DNA of 64,000 nucleotides from Marinobacter sp. LQ44 (GTDB lineage Bacteria > Pseudomonadota > Gammaproteobacteria > Pseudomonadales > Oleiphilaceae). The notes under the pieces are model-generated. The model was not told the DNA's origin. It did not search any database and was given only the letters and a program-made list of their open reading frames with translations. Positions 51,609 to 59,947 of the stretch are shown here, one piece after another. Every line of letters starts with the position of its first letter. Within the stretch, counting starts at the first letter, position 1. The translations under genes were made by a program, and so were the position numbers. Location: assembly GCF_001447155.2 (NCBI RefSeq), contig NZ_CP014754.1:2604001-2668000 (forward strand). Direction: 5' to 3'.

Positions 51609-52851
51609 GACGTTACCTCCGGCGGCGAGTGTACACCAGTCGCCCGTGACTTTTTACAACCGCTGGCAGGCCGTGAACGACTGGCTTGCCCGGCATGAGC
51701 CACTCTGGCGCCCGATTCCCTTTATGGAACCAGCACCGGCGTGGAGCCGGGATTATCCGGAACTGGCGGACTGGCTGGAAGCGCTGGATGACCATGCCTG
51801 TGAGTATCTGGAAGAGAATCTGGCGGAGCTCTCGCAGAACGTCGCCCGTTTCGTCCCGGACCTCGCCGGTTACCCTGACTTGATTGCAGTGCCCGCGCTG
51901 AGCACAACGGAAGAAAGCCGGGCGGCGGCGCTGGCCGAAGTGGCTGCGGTGGATATGCCGGGGCGCAAGCGCGAGCAGGCGGGCGCCTTTTCAGCATCGG
52001 TGCGGCCATTGACTGGGCCGGTACTGGACTGGTGCTGCGGCAAGGGCCATCTGGCCCGCACTCTGGTTGGGCAAGGAGCGCCTTCGGTGCTGGGGTTTGA
52101 ATGGAATCCGGAACTGGTGGCGGATGGCAATCGCCTCGCGCAGCATTACCAGGATCCTGTCACCCTGCGCCATCAGGATGTCATGGCTGAAACCCTGACC
52201 TGGCCCGGCAAGGTTCATGGTGTTGCCTTGCATGCCTGCGGAGACCTGCACCGCCAACTGATTCGCCGAGGCAGCGCGGAACAGACGCCGCGCCTGAGCT
52301 TTTCCCCCTGCTGTTATCATCTGACGGATCATGAAAACTACCGGTTGATGTCTGAGCATGCACGGCACCACGCTGGCGCATTGAGCATTGATCGCAACGG
52401 CCTTCGGCTTGCGGTGCAGGAGACCGTTACGGCCCCGGCCAGGGTGCGCGAGCAAACCCGACAAATCAGTATCTGGCGCCTGGGCTTTGATGCCCTTCAG
52501 CGGCACCTTCGCGGCGTCGATAGCTACCTTCCAGTACCATCCCATCCCGGGCGTTTGAATACAGGTGATTTCAGAACTTTCTGTGCCTGGGCGGCCGATA
52601 AAAAGCGCCTGGAGCTGCCGGAAAGCCTGGACTGGCAGCACTGGCTGGCTGAAGGGGAACGCCGGTTCCAGCAAGTACGCCGGCACGAACTGCTGCGGCA
52701 CCTGTTCCGGCGGCCGCTGGAGCTCTGGCTGGTGTTTGATTATGCGGTGTTCCTGGAGGAGCAGGGCTATCGGGTGCGGCTGGGGGTCTTTTGTGAGCGC
52801 TCACTGACTCCGCGCAACCTGTTGCTGGATGCGGTCAGGGTGTCGGACTGA
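51607..52851 (+). CDS. SAM-dependent methyltransferase
   Basis: A protein of about 414 residues from ATG 51607 (a GTG at 51646 is possible; the longer frame from 51505 lies over the divergent gene and is unlikely). The class I SAM-binding motif is VLDWCCGKGHLARTLV (about 138-153), with VLGFEWNPELVADGN after it and VALHACGDLHRQLI (about 205-218) as the catalytic/SAM part. SFSPCCYHLTDHEN (about 235) is a further family block. The likely group is methyltransferase domain family 32-like; substrate unknown. It ends before a strong bidirectional terminator. Confidence 0.82.
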   Translation: MTLPPAASVHQSPVTFYNRWQAVNDWLARHEPLWRPIPFMEPAPAWSRDYPELADWLEALDDHACEYLEENLAELSQNVARFVPDLAGYPDLIAVPALSTTEESRAAALAEVAAVDMPGRKREQAGAFSASVRPLTGPVLDWCCGKGHLARTLVGQGAPSVLGFEWNPELVADGNRLAQHYQDPVTLRHQDVMAETLTWPGKVHGVALHACGDLHRQLIRRGSAEQTPRLSFSPCCYHLTDHENYRLMSEHARHHAGALSIDRNGLRLAVQETVTAPARVREQTRQISIWRLGFDALQRHLRGVDSYLPVPSHPGRLNTGDFRTFCAWAADKKRLELPESLDWQHWLAEGERRFQQVRRHELLRHLFRRPLELWLVFDYAVFLEEQGYRVRLGVFCERSLTPRNLLLDAVRVSD

Positions 52852-52881
52852 TGTCTTTCTGAAGAGCGTTGGCCCGGAAAC

Positions 52882-52909
52882 AAACAAGGCGCCGGAGGGC
52901 GCCTTGTTT
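52882..52909. terminator. Bidirectional Rho-independent terminator
   Basis: A perfect 12-base stem (AAACAAGGCGCC at 52882-52893, GGCGCCTTGTTT at 52898-52909) closes a GGAG loop, with A-rich and T-rich ends that suit both directions. It lies between the methyltransferase gene and the convergent ompA-like gene. Confidence 0.88.
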
Positions 52910-52932
52910 GCTCATTACCTTATGCGTTGGTC

Positions 52933-54075
52933 TTAGCGACTAACCTGAATGCGTGCTTCAACACGGCGGTTCTGGGCACGGCCAGCGGCCGTGTCGTTGC
53001 TGGCAATCGGCTCGGCTTCGCCATAACCCATGGCGCTTACGCGATCCGGGTCAACGCCCAGAACCGTGGTCAGCCGGTTAGCAACGGCCTCGGCACGACG
53101 CTGGGACAGGAAGCGGTTGTACTCTGCGTCACCAATGCTGTCGGAGTGACCCGCGATTTCCACGGTGGTTTCCGGGTACTCGGCCATAAAGTCCGCTACG
53201 CGACGAATTTCGTTATCGAACGTGGCATCAATCACGGAGCTGTTCGTGGGGAACTGAACCCGCAGCTCAATGGTTTCCACGGTTTCAGTCACACCTTCGC
53301 AGCCGCGCTCGTCAACGGTGGCACCGGCAGCGGTATTCGGACATTCGTCGCGGTAATCCGGCACTCCGTCACCGTCGCTGTCCACCGGGCAGCCCCGGCT
53401 GTCTACCTGAACACCGGCTGGCGTGTTCGGGCACTGATCGCGGTTATCGGGCACACCATCACCGTCCGAATCTGCGGGAGCTGGTGCTGGCGCGGGTTCG
53501 GGGGCAGGAGCGGGCTTTGAGGAAGCAACAGTGCGGGTGAAGGCCCAGCTCAGGCCAAGTGAGGCCATGGTGTCAAAGGTGCTTTCATCAATACCGTGGA
53601 ACTCTCGGAGATCGCCACGGATGGAGATGCTGTCGCTGACGTTGTAGCGGAAGCCCACGCCCACGTTCACACGGGTTTCTTCGTGATCGGTGCCTGCAGT
53701 GGTGTAGGAAATAGTATCACCCACACCAAATTCCGCATGGCCGGCACCCAGTGATATGTACGGGTTCCAGGCCGCGTCCGGGCCGGCAAAGTAGTAGGTG
53801 CCGTCGATTCTCAGTTCCTGGAACTCGGACTCTCCTGCAACGTACTTACGGTCAGCATCGGCGCGTGAATACACAGCTTCAACAGACCAGCGCGGCAGGA
53901 AGCGGTACTCAACACCAACACCAAAGGTGCCGGTTTCGCTCAGATCCCGTTTGTCATCAAACAGCTGGAAGCCGGCGAACGGGTTCAGGTAAATGGTTTC
54001 CTGGCGGTCGGCCAGAGCGGGAGTGGCAAGGGATGCTGTAAGGGCGGCCAGAGCGACCGGGCGCATGATCTTCAT
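52933..54075 (-). CDS. OmpA/OprF-like outer-membrane porin with thrombospondin type-3 repeats
   Basis: A 380-residue outer-membrane protein. Signal peptide MKIMRPVALAALTASLATPALA (residues 1-22) is followed by an eight-strand barrel (about 25-185), a Pro-Ala linker (SKPAPAPEPAPAPAPAD), two TSP3 calcium-binding repeats (DSDGDGVPDNRDQCPNTPAG and a near copy), and an OmpA domain (about 260-375) with VEIAGHSDSIGDAEYN, LSQRRAEAV and NRRVEARI, which binds peptidoglycan. Layout matches OprF-type structural porins. It is preceded by a consensus ribosome site and followed by a strong terminator, as expected for a highly expressed gene. Confidence 0.95.
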   Translation of the reverse strand: MKIMRPVALAALTASLATPALADRQETIYLNPFAGFQLFDDKRDLSETGTFGVGVEYRFLPRWSVEAVYSRADADRKYVAGESEFQELRIDGTYYFAGPDAAWNPYISLGAGHAEFGVGDTISYTTAGTDHEETRVNVGVGFRYNVSDSISIRGDLREFHGIDESTFDTMASLGLSWAFTRTVASSKPAPAPEPAPAPAPADSDGDGVPDNRDQCPNTPAGVQVDSRGCPVDSDGDGVPDYRDECPNTAAGATVDERGCEGVTETVETIELRVQFPTNSSVIDATFDNEIRRVADFMAEYPETTVEIAGHSDSIGDAEYNRFLSQRRAEAVANRLTTVLGVDPDRVSAMGYGEAEPIASNDTAAGRAQNRRVEARIQVSR

Positions 54076-54081
54076 GCAGAA

Positions 54082-54087
54082 CCTCCT
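54082..54087 (-). promoter_or_regulatory. Consensus ribosome-binding site of the ompA-like gene
   Basis: AGGAGG on the minus strand, six bases before ATG 54075. Further upstream, 54168-54187 is a strongly A/T-tract region that may aid promoter strength. Confidence 0.85.
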
Positions 54088-54239
54088 GTTTAGTTGTTAT
54101 TTCCTGCAGTTCTCTCAGGAATGAAAACTCCGAAAAACACCTGTATTACTCGGAATTTAGGTCAGTAAGCCAAAAAAAACAAAAAAATGACAGTAGTTAG
54201 TACGTCGGGAATTGTACGCAGTTCACTGACAGCGTCGTT

Positions 54240-56516
54240 TTAATCTGATGTCGCCGTGAAATACAGATGAGCGCTCTTCTTGCTGAAGTTCAGGGTATCG
54301 CCATTGGCAAAGCGCACTTCAAACGAACTTTCATCCTCTGACGTCACGTCGCCAGCACCGAAGATGGCGTGGACAACACGCGCATGGTGCCAAACCGGTT
54401 CCGTGGTATCAGCCTGAGGCGCAGTCTGGCCTTCAATGACAATTCCCTCCCGGTCTGCATAACGCAGGCTGACCGGTGTCAGCGGGATGCTAAGGCTCAG
54501 TGACCCTGTTTCTGTTGGATAGCTCCCCTCCAGTGCGGCACCCAGTTCCCTGGACAGCTCAAAGCACAACTCGGCCACAAACCGGCTGGGACCCTGGTCG
54601 CCCTCAAGGTGGGGTTGTTGACTGGCTGGCCGGGTGATCAGATGCAGGGCCTGTTGGGTTCGTGTCATGGCCACGTAGAGCAGGCGCCGTTCGCTTTCCA
54701 ACAGTGCCCTGGCATCGTCCTGGGGCCTTGGGCTGTAGGGCAGGTATTTCTCCTGCAGGCCAGGAATAATCACCACTGGCCACTCAAGCCCCTTGGTGCG
54801 ATGGATGGTGGACAGCAGCACCCCGTGATCTTGCTTCTCTCCAGCTTGCTGCTTCAATGCCTTGAGATGATCCAGCGCGCCCTCAGCAGTCAAATCCAGG
54901 CCCTTCAGGTAATCCCGGAAGCCCTGTACCGTATCAATGCGCTCCTCGGCACTGTCGTGGGTCAGCGCCAGGCTGCGAATGCCCTCGTAGAGCTCCATGT
55001 GCTCCGCATACACACTGATCAGCCCGGCCACCGGCCCCTTGTATCGCTCAAGCTGCGCCAGCACCTCCCCCAGCTTGCGAAGTTTGCGGCCCGCCATCGG
55101 CGCCAGCGCGTCAAAATCCATCGCAAGCAGCCGCTCATGCCAGGCCCCGTCAAACGACGCCAGGAACTGTGCCAGGTTCTCCAGTTCAGGCTCTTTCAGG
55201 CCCACATGGGGAAACCGGAGCAGCAGCCGCGCCAGATCCAACCGGTCGGTATCCGGCAGCAACTTCAGCCGGCCGGTGACGACCATCAGCAGGGCAGTTA
55301 TCGCCTGCACCTCGCGACTGAACAGCGCCCCCTTGCCGGCGTCAATCCGATAAGGCACCTGCCGGGCCAGTAACTTCAGCTCAATCGGTACACTCTGACT
55401 CCACACCCGGAACAGAATCGCCGTCTGGCTGTTCTGCTCCGGCGTTTGCTGCTGCAGAATACGCAGCACCTGATCACCGTCATTCTCCGCCCGATGTAGG
55501 TCCACGGTGGTCGCCGGCGTGGACGGATGCGAATGACACATCACATCCTTACGCCCGGTGTTGTGACAGATCAGATGATTGGCCAGCAGCGCCACCTGAT
55601 GCCCGTACCGGAAGGTGTAGCTTAGCGTCTGCTCCAGCGGGCTCTCAAACTCATCACTGAACCGGCGCAAAATAAACTCCGGCTTCGCCCCGCGAAACTC
55701 ATAAATGGTCTGGTCCGGATCCCCCACCACCGTCACCCGCGCCCGGTCACCGGCCACGTAGCGCAACAATAGATGCTGAATTTCATTGGTATCCTGGTAC
55801 TCATCCACCAGAATCAGATCCATCTTGTTGCCGACCAAGCGCTGCAACGGCGGGTTCTGATGAATCGCCATCACCGGCTCATACAACATATCGGCATAAC
55901 TGATCCGCCCCTGGCCCTTGCGCCACTGCTCGAAACTGTGGAACAAATCGATCAGATACCGATGCTTGTCCGAATACCCCAACTCCTCAAACACCACCTC
56001 CGCCGGCGACAACCCGGTCTTCACCAGATCAATAAACCCGGTGGCCGTCTCCACAAACTCCTTCTTGTTGCGCCGAATCTCATCCGCCAGATCCTCCGGC
56101 GCCAACCGCCGGGTCAACAACCAGGCCTGAAACGCAATCTCCTGCTCGGTCAGAATCTTCTCCGAAAACCCCGGCAGATACCCCTCACGCACAAACCGCT
56201 TGTACAACCGCAGCCCCATGGCGTGATACGTCCGAATCTCCGGCAACGCCAGCCCGGACTGATCACACACCTCCTGCAGCTTCCGCTCAAAATCCACCCG
56301 GGCACTGCGATTGAACATCAACACCAGCATCCGGTCCGGATCATGCCCTTGCTCCAGCAGAAACCGAATCCGCCAGGCCAGCGTCGACGTCTTACCACTG
56401 CCTGCCACGGCAGTGATCACCGCATGCTCATAGCCGGCCGTAATAATCGCCCGCTGCTCGTCGGTGAGAAACTCGGGCAGGTGAGAGGTATCCGGGATTT
56501 GGGGTTTGGTAGGCAT
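54240..56516 (-). CDS. UvrD/Rep-family ATP-dependent DNA helicase
   Basis: A 758-residue superfamily 1A helicase. Motif Q/I is LTDEQRAIITAG with Walker A AVAGSGKT (about 33-40); motif II is LILVDEYQDTNE near 244; motif III VVGDPDQTIYEFRG near 275; motif IV region TFRYGHQ; motif V LSTIHRTKGLEW near 560 and motif VI YVAMTRTQQALHL near 625. A C-terminal Tudor-like module (about 690-755; HARVVHAIFGAGDV, FANGDTLNF) resembles the tail of UvrD/PcrA. It probably acts in DNA repair. I chose ATG 56516; the frame is open 16 codons further upstream. The gap to the divergent DUF2237 gene holds a perfect 27-base inverted repeat. Confidence 0.9.
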   Translation of the reverse strand: MPTKPQIPDTSHLPEFLTDEQRAIITAGYEHAVITAVAGSGKTSTLAWRIRFLLEQGHDPDRMLVLMFNRSARVDFERKLQEVCDQSGLALPEIRTYHAMGLRLYKRFVREGYLPGFSEKILTEQEIAFQAWLLTRRLAPEDLADEIRRNKKEFVETATGFIDLVKTGLSPAEVVFEELGYSDKHRYLIDLFHSFEQWRKGQGRISYADMLYEPVMAIHQNPPLQRLVGNKMDLILVDEYQDTNEIQHLLLRYVAGDRARVTVVGDPDQTIYEFRGAKPEFILRRFSDEFESPLEQTLSYTFRYGHQVALLANHLICHNTGRKDVMCHSHPSTPATTVDLHRAENDGDQVLRILQQQTPEQNSQTAILFRVWSQSVPIELKLLARQVPYRIDAGKGALFSREVQAITALLMVVTGRLKLLPDTDRLDLARLLLRFPHVGLKEPELENLAQFLASFDGAWHERLLAMDFDALAPMAGRKLRKLGEVLAQLERYKGPVAGLISVYAEHMELYEGIRSLALTHDSAEERIDTVQGFRDYLKGLDLTAEGALDHLKALKQQAGEKQDHGVLLSTIHRTKGLEWPVVIIPGLQEKYLPYSPRPQDDARALLESERRLLYVAMTRTQQALHLITRPASQQPHLEGDQGPSRFVAELCFELSRELGAALEGSYPTETGSLSLSIPLTPVSLRYADREGIVIEGQTAPQADTTEPVWHHARVVHAIFGAGDVTSEDESSFEVRFANGDTLNFSKKSAHLYFTATSD

Positions 56517-56615
56517 GCGGGCTATTGTACTGGCCAACTGGTAGCGGGAATAGCGCTCCCGCATAATTGCCGAGTCGATCTTTTGCGCTTTTGACTACAC
56601 CACCCGTGTTTGAAA

Positions 56616-56727
56616 ACAGGGTTTGGGTCACCTTTCCAAAACTGTGCGGAGCCAGGGATGGCGGAGCCCAAGCGTCACATGGATGTGCCGCAAGGAGCGT
56701 GTTTTGGAAAGGTGACCCAAACCCTGT
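56616..56727. repeat. Perfect 27-base inverted repeat around a 58-base core
   Basis: The left arm (56616-56642, beginning ACAGGGTTTGGGTCACC) is an exact reverse complement of the right arm (56701-56727, ending CCCAAACCCTGT). The 58-base core holds a smaller dyad around CACATGGATGTG and the motif GCCAGGGATGGCGGAGCC. It lies in the gap between the divergent helicase and DUF2237 genes, so it is not a plain terminator. It has the layout of a non-autonomous miniature repeat or a strong structured RNA element. I see no second copy in this window. Confidence 0.8.
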
Positions 56728-56753
56728 CAACTCCGAAACTGGAAGGCTAGGAA

Positions 56754-57134
56754 ATGCAGAAAACTGAGCAATCGCTAAACGTACTGGGCGAAAAACTGGA
56801 AACCTGCGGTAACAATCCGACAACCGGCTTCTACCGCGACGGCTGCTGCAACACCGGCCCCGATGACCTGGGCAACCACACCGTCTGCGCCATCGTCACC
56901 GCCGACTTCCTCGAATACTCCAAAGCCCAGGGCAACGACCTCTCCACCCCCAGGCCCGAATTCGGCTTCCCCGGCCTCAAACCCGGCGACAGCTGGTGCC
57001 TCTGCGCCGGCCGCTGGCAACAAGCCTTCGAAGCCAACAGTGCCCCGCGGGTCAAACTGCGCGCCACACACCAAAGAGCCCTTGAAGCTTGCGAACTTGC
57101 TGACCTAAAAGCCCATGCCGCGGATCTCAGCTGA
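56754..57134 (+). CDS. DUF2237 family protein
   Basis: A 126-residue soluble protein that matches DUF2237 in length and blocks: NVLGEKLETCGNNPTTGFYRDG (about 9-30; key residues C, TG, RDG), CNTGPDDLGNHTVCAIVT (about 32-49), FGFPGLKPGDSWCLCAGRW (about 70-88) and a cysteine-rich centre. The conserved cysteines suggest metal or redox binding, but no function is known. TmcA starts directly after its stop codon, so the two are likely co-translated. Confidence 0.88.
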   Translation: MQKTEQSLNVLGEKLETCGNNPTTGFYRDGCCNTGPDDLGNHTVCAIVTADFLEYSKAQGNDLSTPRPEFGFPGLKPGDSWCLCAGRWQQAFEANSAPRVKLRATHQRALEACELADLKAHAADLS

Positions 57135-59279
57135 ATGACTGACACAAGCCGGGAGCATCCGACCGCAGACTGGCAAAGCCTGCAAGCCAGGCTCAGAACC
57201 ATCGGCCACCGCCGCCTGATTCTGGTAGAGGGCTCGCAGGAAAACACCTGCACCTGGATGCACCGGCAACTGTCTCGGATGAATACCAGCCACAGTCTGT
57301 GGGTTGGCCGGGCCGAACACGCCGAAGCCGTGGGCCTGCCACACCTTCAGGCCAACCATTACCAGCAATGGCTGGGCCGGGAAACCAGCCTGCTGGTTTG
57401 GGACGGCTGGCGCGGCAATCCGCCCGATGCCTTTGCGGCACTGGCAGGCACGCTGCAGGCCGGAGGGTTACTGTTCTGGCTGGTGCCGCCCCTGGATCAG
57501 TGGCGTCACTATGCCGATCCGGACTATGCCCGCACCGGCCTTGATCAAGCCGAAGACCATCCATTTGCCGCAAGGCTGGCGATGGTGATCAGTGGCGATA
57601 CCTCCATCATCCGGGTACAGGCAGACGACTCAGGCTTGATAAACTGGCCGGAATTGCCGGCACATACTGCCGGTTTCACCCCGCAAACTACCGACGAACA
57701 GCAACAACTGCTGCAACACCTGGAGCGGTTCGGCCAGGGCCGCCGCCGACGCCCTCTGGTGATTACCGCCGACCGGGGCCGTGGCAAGTCTGCCGCCATG
57801 GGCATCGCTGCGGCCCGCCTGCTCCTGGCCGGTCGCGAGCAGGTGCTGGTGACGGCACCTTCCCGGGATAACGTGGATACCCTGTTCAGGCACGCAGTGC
57901 TCGAACTTGGCGATGAACTGGCTGAACAGTCGGAATCGGATCTTGTAACCCGTGCAGGCCAGCGTCTGAGCTATATGCCGGTGCCAGAGCTGCTGGCCGC
58001 CCGCCCGGCCGCCGAAGTGGTTCTGGTGGACGAAGCTGCCGGCCTGCCGGCGCACTGGTTATGCGACATACTGCTGGGCTGGCCGAGGGTGGCTTTTGCC
58101 ACCACGGTTCATGGCTATGAAGGCACCGGGCGTGGTTTTGCTATCCGGTTTCGCGAGGTTCTCGACCGGGAAACGCCCCACTGGCGCGGAATCCCGTTAC
58201 ACCAGCCGGTACGCTGGGCTGGTGATGATCCTTTGGAACAGCTGGTGTTCAGGCTGTTTCTGCTGGCCGCCGAGGGTGCGGCAGAGCCCGTGCCGGAGGT
58301 TGCTGACGTTGATATCCAGCCCTGGGTACCGGCTGACGCCAGCGAGCAGGAGCTGTCACAGGCTTTTGGTTTACTGGTGGATGCTCACTACCGGACAACG
58401 CCGGCAGACTTGCGGCAATGGCTGGATGACCCCGGCGCGCAATCCTGGCGCGCAGTGTACCGGGGGCAAACGGTGGGTGTGCTTTGGGGTACTGTGGAAG
58501 GTGGCATTGAAGCAGGGTTGGCCGAGCAGGTAGCGCAGGGCCGTCGTCGGTTGCGCGGCCACCTGCTGGCGCAATCTCTGGCCAGCCATGGTGGCTTTCC
58601 GGAAGCGGCCAGCCTGAAAACCCTGAGAGTGGTCCGCATTGCAGTTGTGGAACAGGCCCGCCATCTGGGGATAGGTCGCCAACTGGTGGATGCTGCCGTT
58701 GCGGGTTGCCGCGTACAGGGCCTGGATGCGATCGGCACCAGCTTTGGTGGCAACGACCCGTTGGTCAGATTCTGGCAGGCTTGTGACTTTCGGGTGGTTC
58801 GTCTGGGGTTGCGCCAGGAAGCGAGCACTGGCGAGTTTCCGGTACAAATGATGTGTGGCCTGTCTGATGCCGGGGCCAGTCTCGAGACGCAACTGAGAAC
58901 CCGGTTTGCCCGCCACTGGCAAGTGTTGGTTCCTCGCCACTGGTCGCAGCTTGAGCCGGTACTGATGGGCACCCTGGGCGCAGACTTGCCGCCACACACC
59001 GGCCCGGATAACGACGATCGGCGGGATCTGCAGAGTTTTGCCCATGGTTTTCGAGGGTTTGAACTGGCCCTGCCGATGCTGCAAGCAGTGAGCGTCGCCC
59101 CGGGTGTGATGGCCTGGCTGAGCCGGCAACCGGACTTTCCGTTGTGGTGCCGGGCGGTGCTTCAGGGTTGGTCGTGGGCGGCACTGCAGGCTGCGTTGCT
59201 GTGCAGCGGTCAACGGGACGGAGAGCAGCGGCTCCGGGGGTTGGCCTGTCAACTTCTGCAAAACGGGCCGGAGTTGTGA
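57135..59279 (+). CDS. tmcA: tRNA(Met) cytidine acetyltransferase TmcA
   Basis: Makes N4-acetylcytidine at the wobble position of elongator tRNA(Met) using ATP and acetyl-CoA. The 714-residue protein has an N-terminal DUF1726-like domain, a helicase/ATPase module with Walker A TADRGRGKS (about 211-219) and Walker B VVLVDEAAGLP (about 294), and a GNAT acetyltransferase domain (about 400-570) with LKTLRVVRIAVVEQARHLGIG (acetyl-CoA site; key residues R, V, G, G), then a C-terminal tRNA-binding part. All signature motifs are present. It starts at the base after the DUF2237 stop. Confidence 0.95.
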   Translation: MTDTSREHPTADWQSLQARLRTIGHRRLILVEGSQENTCTWMHRQLSRMNTSHSLWVGRAEHAEAVGLPHLQANHYQQWLGRETSLLVWDGWRGNPPDAFAALAGTLQAGGLLFWLVPPLDQWRHYADPDYARTGLDQAEDHPFAARLAMVISGDTSIIRVQADDSGLINWPELPAHTAGFTPQTTDEQQQLLQHLERFGQGRRRRPLVITADRGRGKSAAMGIAAARLLLAGREQVLVTAPSRDNVDTLFRHAVLELGDELAEQSESDLVTRAGQRLSYMPVPELLAARPAAEVVLVDEAAGLPAHWLCDILLGWPRVAFATTVHGYEGTGRGFAIRFREVLDRETPHWRGIPLHQPVRWAGDDPLEQLVFRLFLLAAEGAAEPVPEVADVDIQPWVPADASEQELSQAFGLLVDAHYRTTPADLRQWLDDPGAQSWRAVYRGQTVGVLWGTVEGGIEAGLAEQVAQGRRRLRGHLLAQSLASHGGFPEAASLKTLRVVRIAVVEQARHLGIGRQLVDAAVAGCRVQGLDAIGTSFGGNDPLVRFWQACDFRVVRLGLRQEASTGEFPVQMMCGLSDAGASLETQLRTRFARHWQVLVPRHWSQLEPVLMGTLGADLPPHTGPDNDDRRDLQSFAHGFRGFELALPMLQAVSVAPGVMAWLSRQPDFPLWCRAVLQGWSWAALQAALLCSGQRDGEQRLRGLACQLLQNGPEL

Positions 59280-59349
59280 ACGGTTCGATTTAATTCTTGC
59301 CATCGGCTGCTCAGAATAGCTGCAAAAATCACACAAGAGATTGCTCATT

Positions 59350-59937
59350 ATGGCCAGGGAAGCAGGCAAGGTTGTTCTTCTGTTAGTCACCGTCACATTG
59401 GCGATGCTGTCCGGCTGCGCGTCAACGGGCGCTGGAAAAGGCGCAGCCGACATCTCCGGAGACCCGGGCCAGCTAATGGCAGCGGTCAAGGCCGATGAGG
59501 ACCGGACAGTGCTCAACCTGCTGTCGCAGGGAGTCAGCCCCAATGTTCAGGCCGATGCCGGGGAAAGCCCGCTGATGGTGGCCTCTGCCAATGGTAATCG
59601 CCGGATTGTGCGCCTGCTGCTGGCGGCGGGGGCAGAGGTGAATGCCCGGGATGCCCGTGGTTATACCGCCGTTATTCACGCGGCGGAAAACGGCCACCTG
59701 GCGGTGGTCAGGGCCTTGCTGGCGGCCGGAGCCAACGTGAATGTCAGCCAGGACGGACAGTCCCTGTTGATGAAAGTGGTGGAAAGTGGCGACTTGCTGA
59801 CCGCCGAAATGCTGCTGGCGGCCGGGGCCGATGTTCACTTCCGGAGCGCCGATGGTCGCACCGCCCTGGACTTGGCCCGGGCCAGCAACAACCAGGACCT
59901 GGAAATGTTGCTGGTTCAGGCGGGCGCTGCGCGGTAG
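59350..59937 (+). CDS. Ankyrin-repeat lipoprotein
   Basis: A 195-residue protein. The leader (VVLLLVTVTLAMLSGC) carries a lipobox LSGC near residue 22, so it is a lipid-anchored envelope protein. Four or five ankyrin repeats follow (SPLMVASANGNRRIVRLLLA, TAVIHAAENGHLAVVRALLA, SLLMKVVESGDLLTAEMLLA, TALDLARASNNQDLEMLLVQ). Such small ankyrin lipoproteins bind partner proteins in the periplasm; no partner is evident. ATG 59350 is preferred over a TTG nine bases upstream. It follows tmcA after 70 bases and is convergent with the enoyl-CoA hydratase gene. Confidence 0.85.
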   Translation: MAREAGKVVLLLVTVTLAMLSGCASTGAGKGAADISGDPGQLMAAVKADEDRTVLNLLSQGVSPNVQADAGESPLMVASANGNRRIVRLLLAAGAEVNARDARGYTAVIHAAENGHLAVVRALLAAGANVNVSQDGQSLLMKVVESGDLLTAEMLLAAGADVHFRSADGRTALDLARASNNQDLEMLLVQAGAAR

Positions 59938-59947
59938 CTGAGCCAGG

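Noticed and set aside
58371..59543. 390-codon open frame on the minus strand
   Set aside because: Antisense to tmcA and the ankyrin lipoprotein, both well supported.
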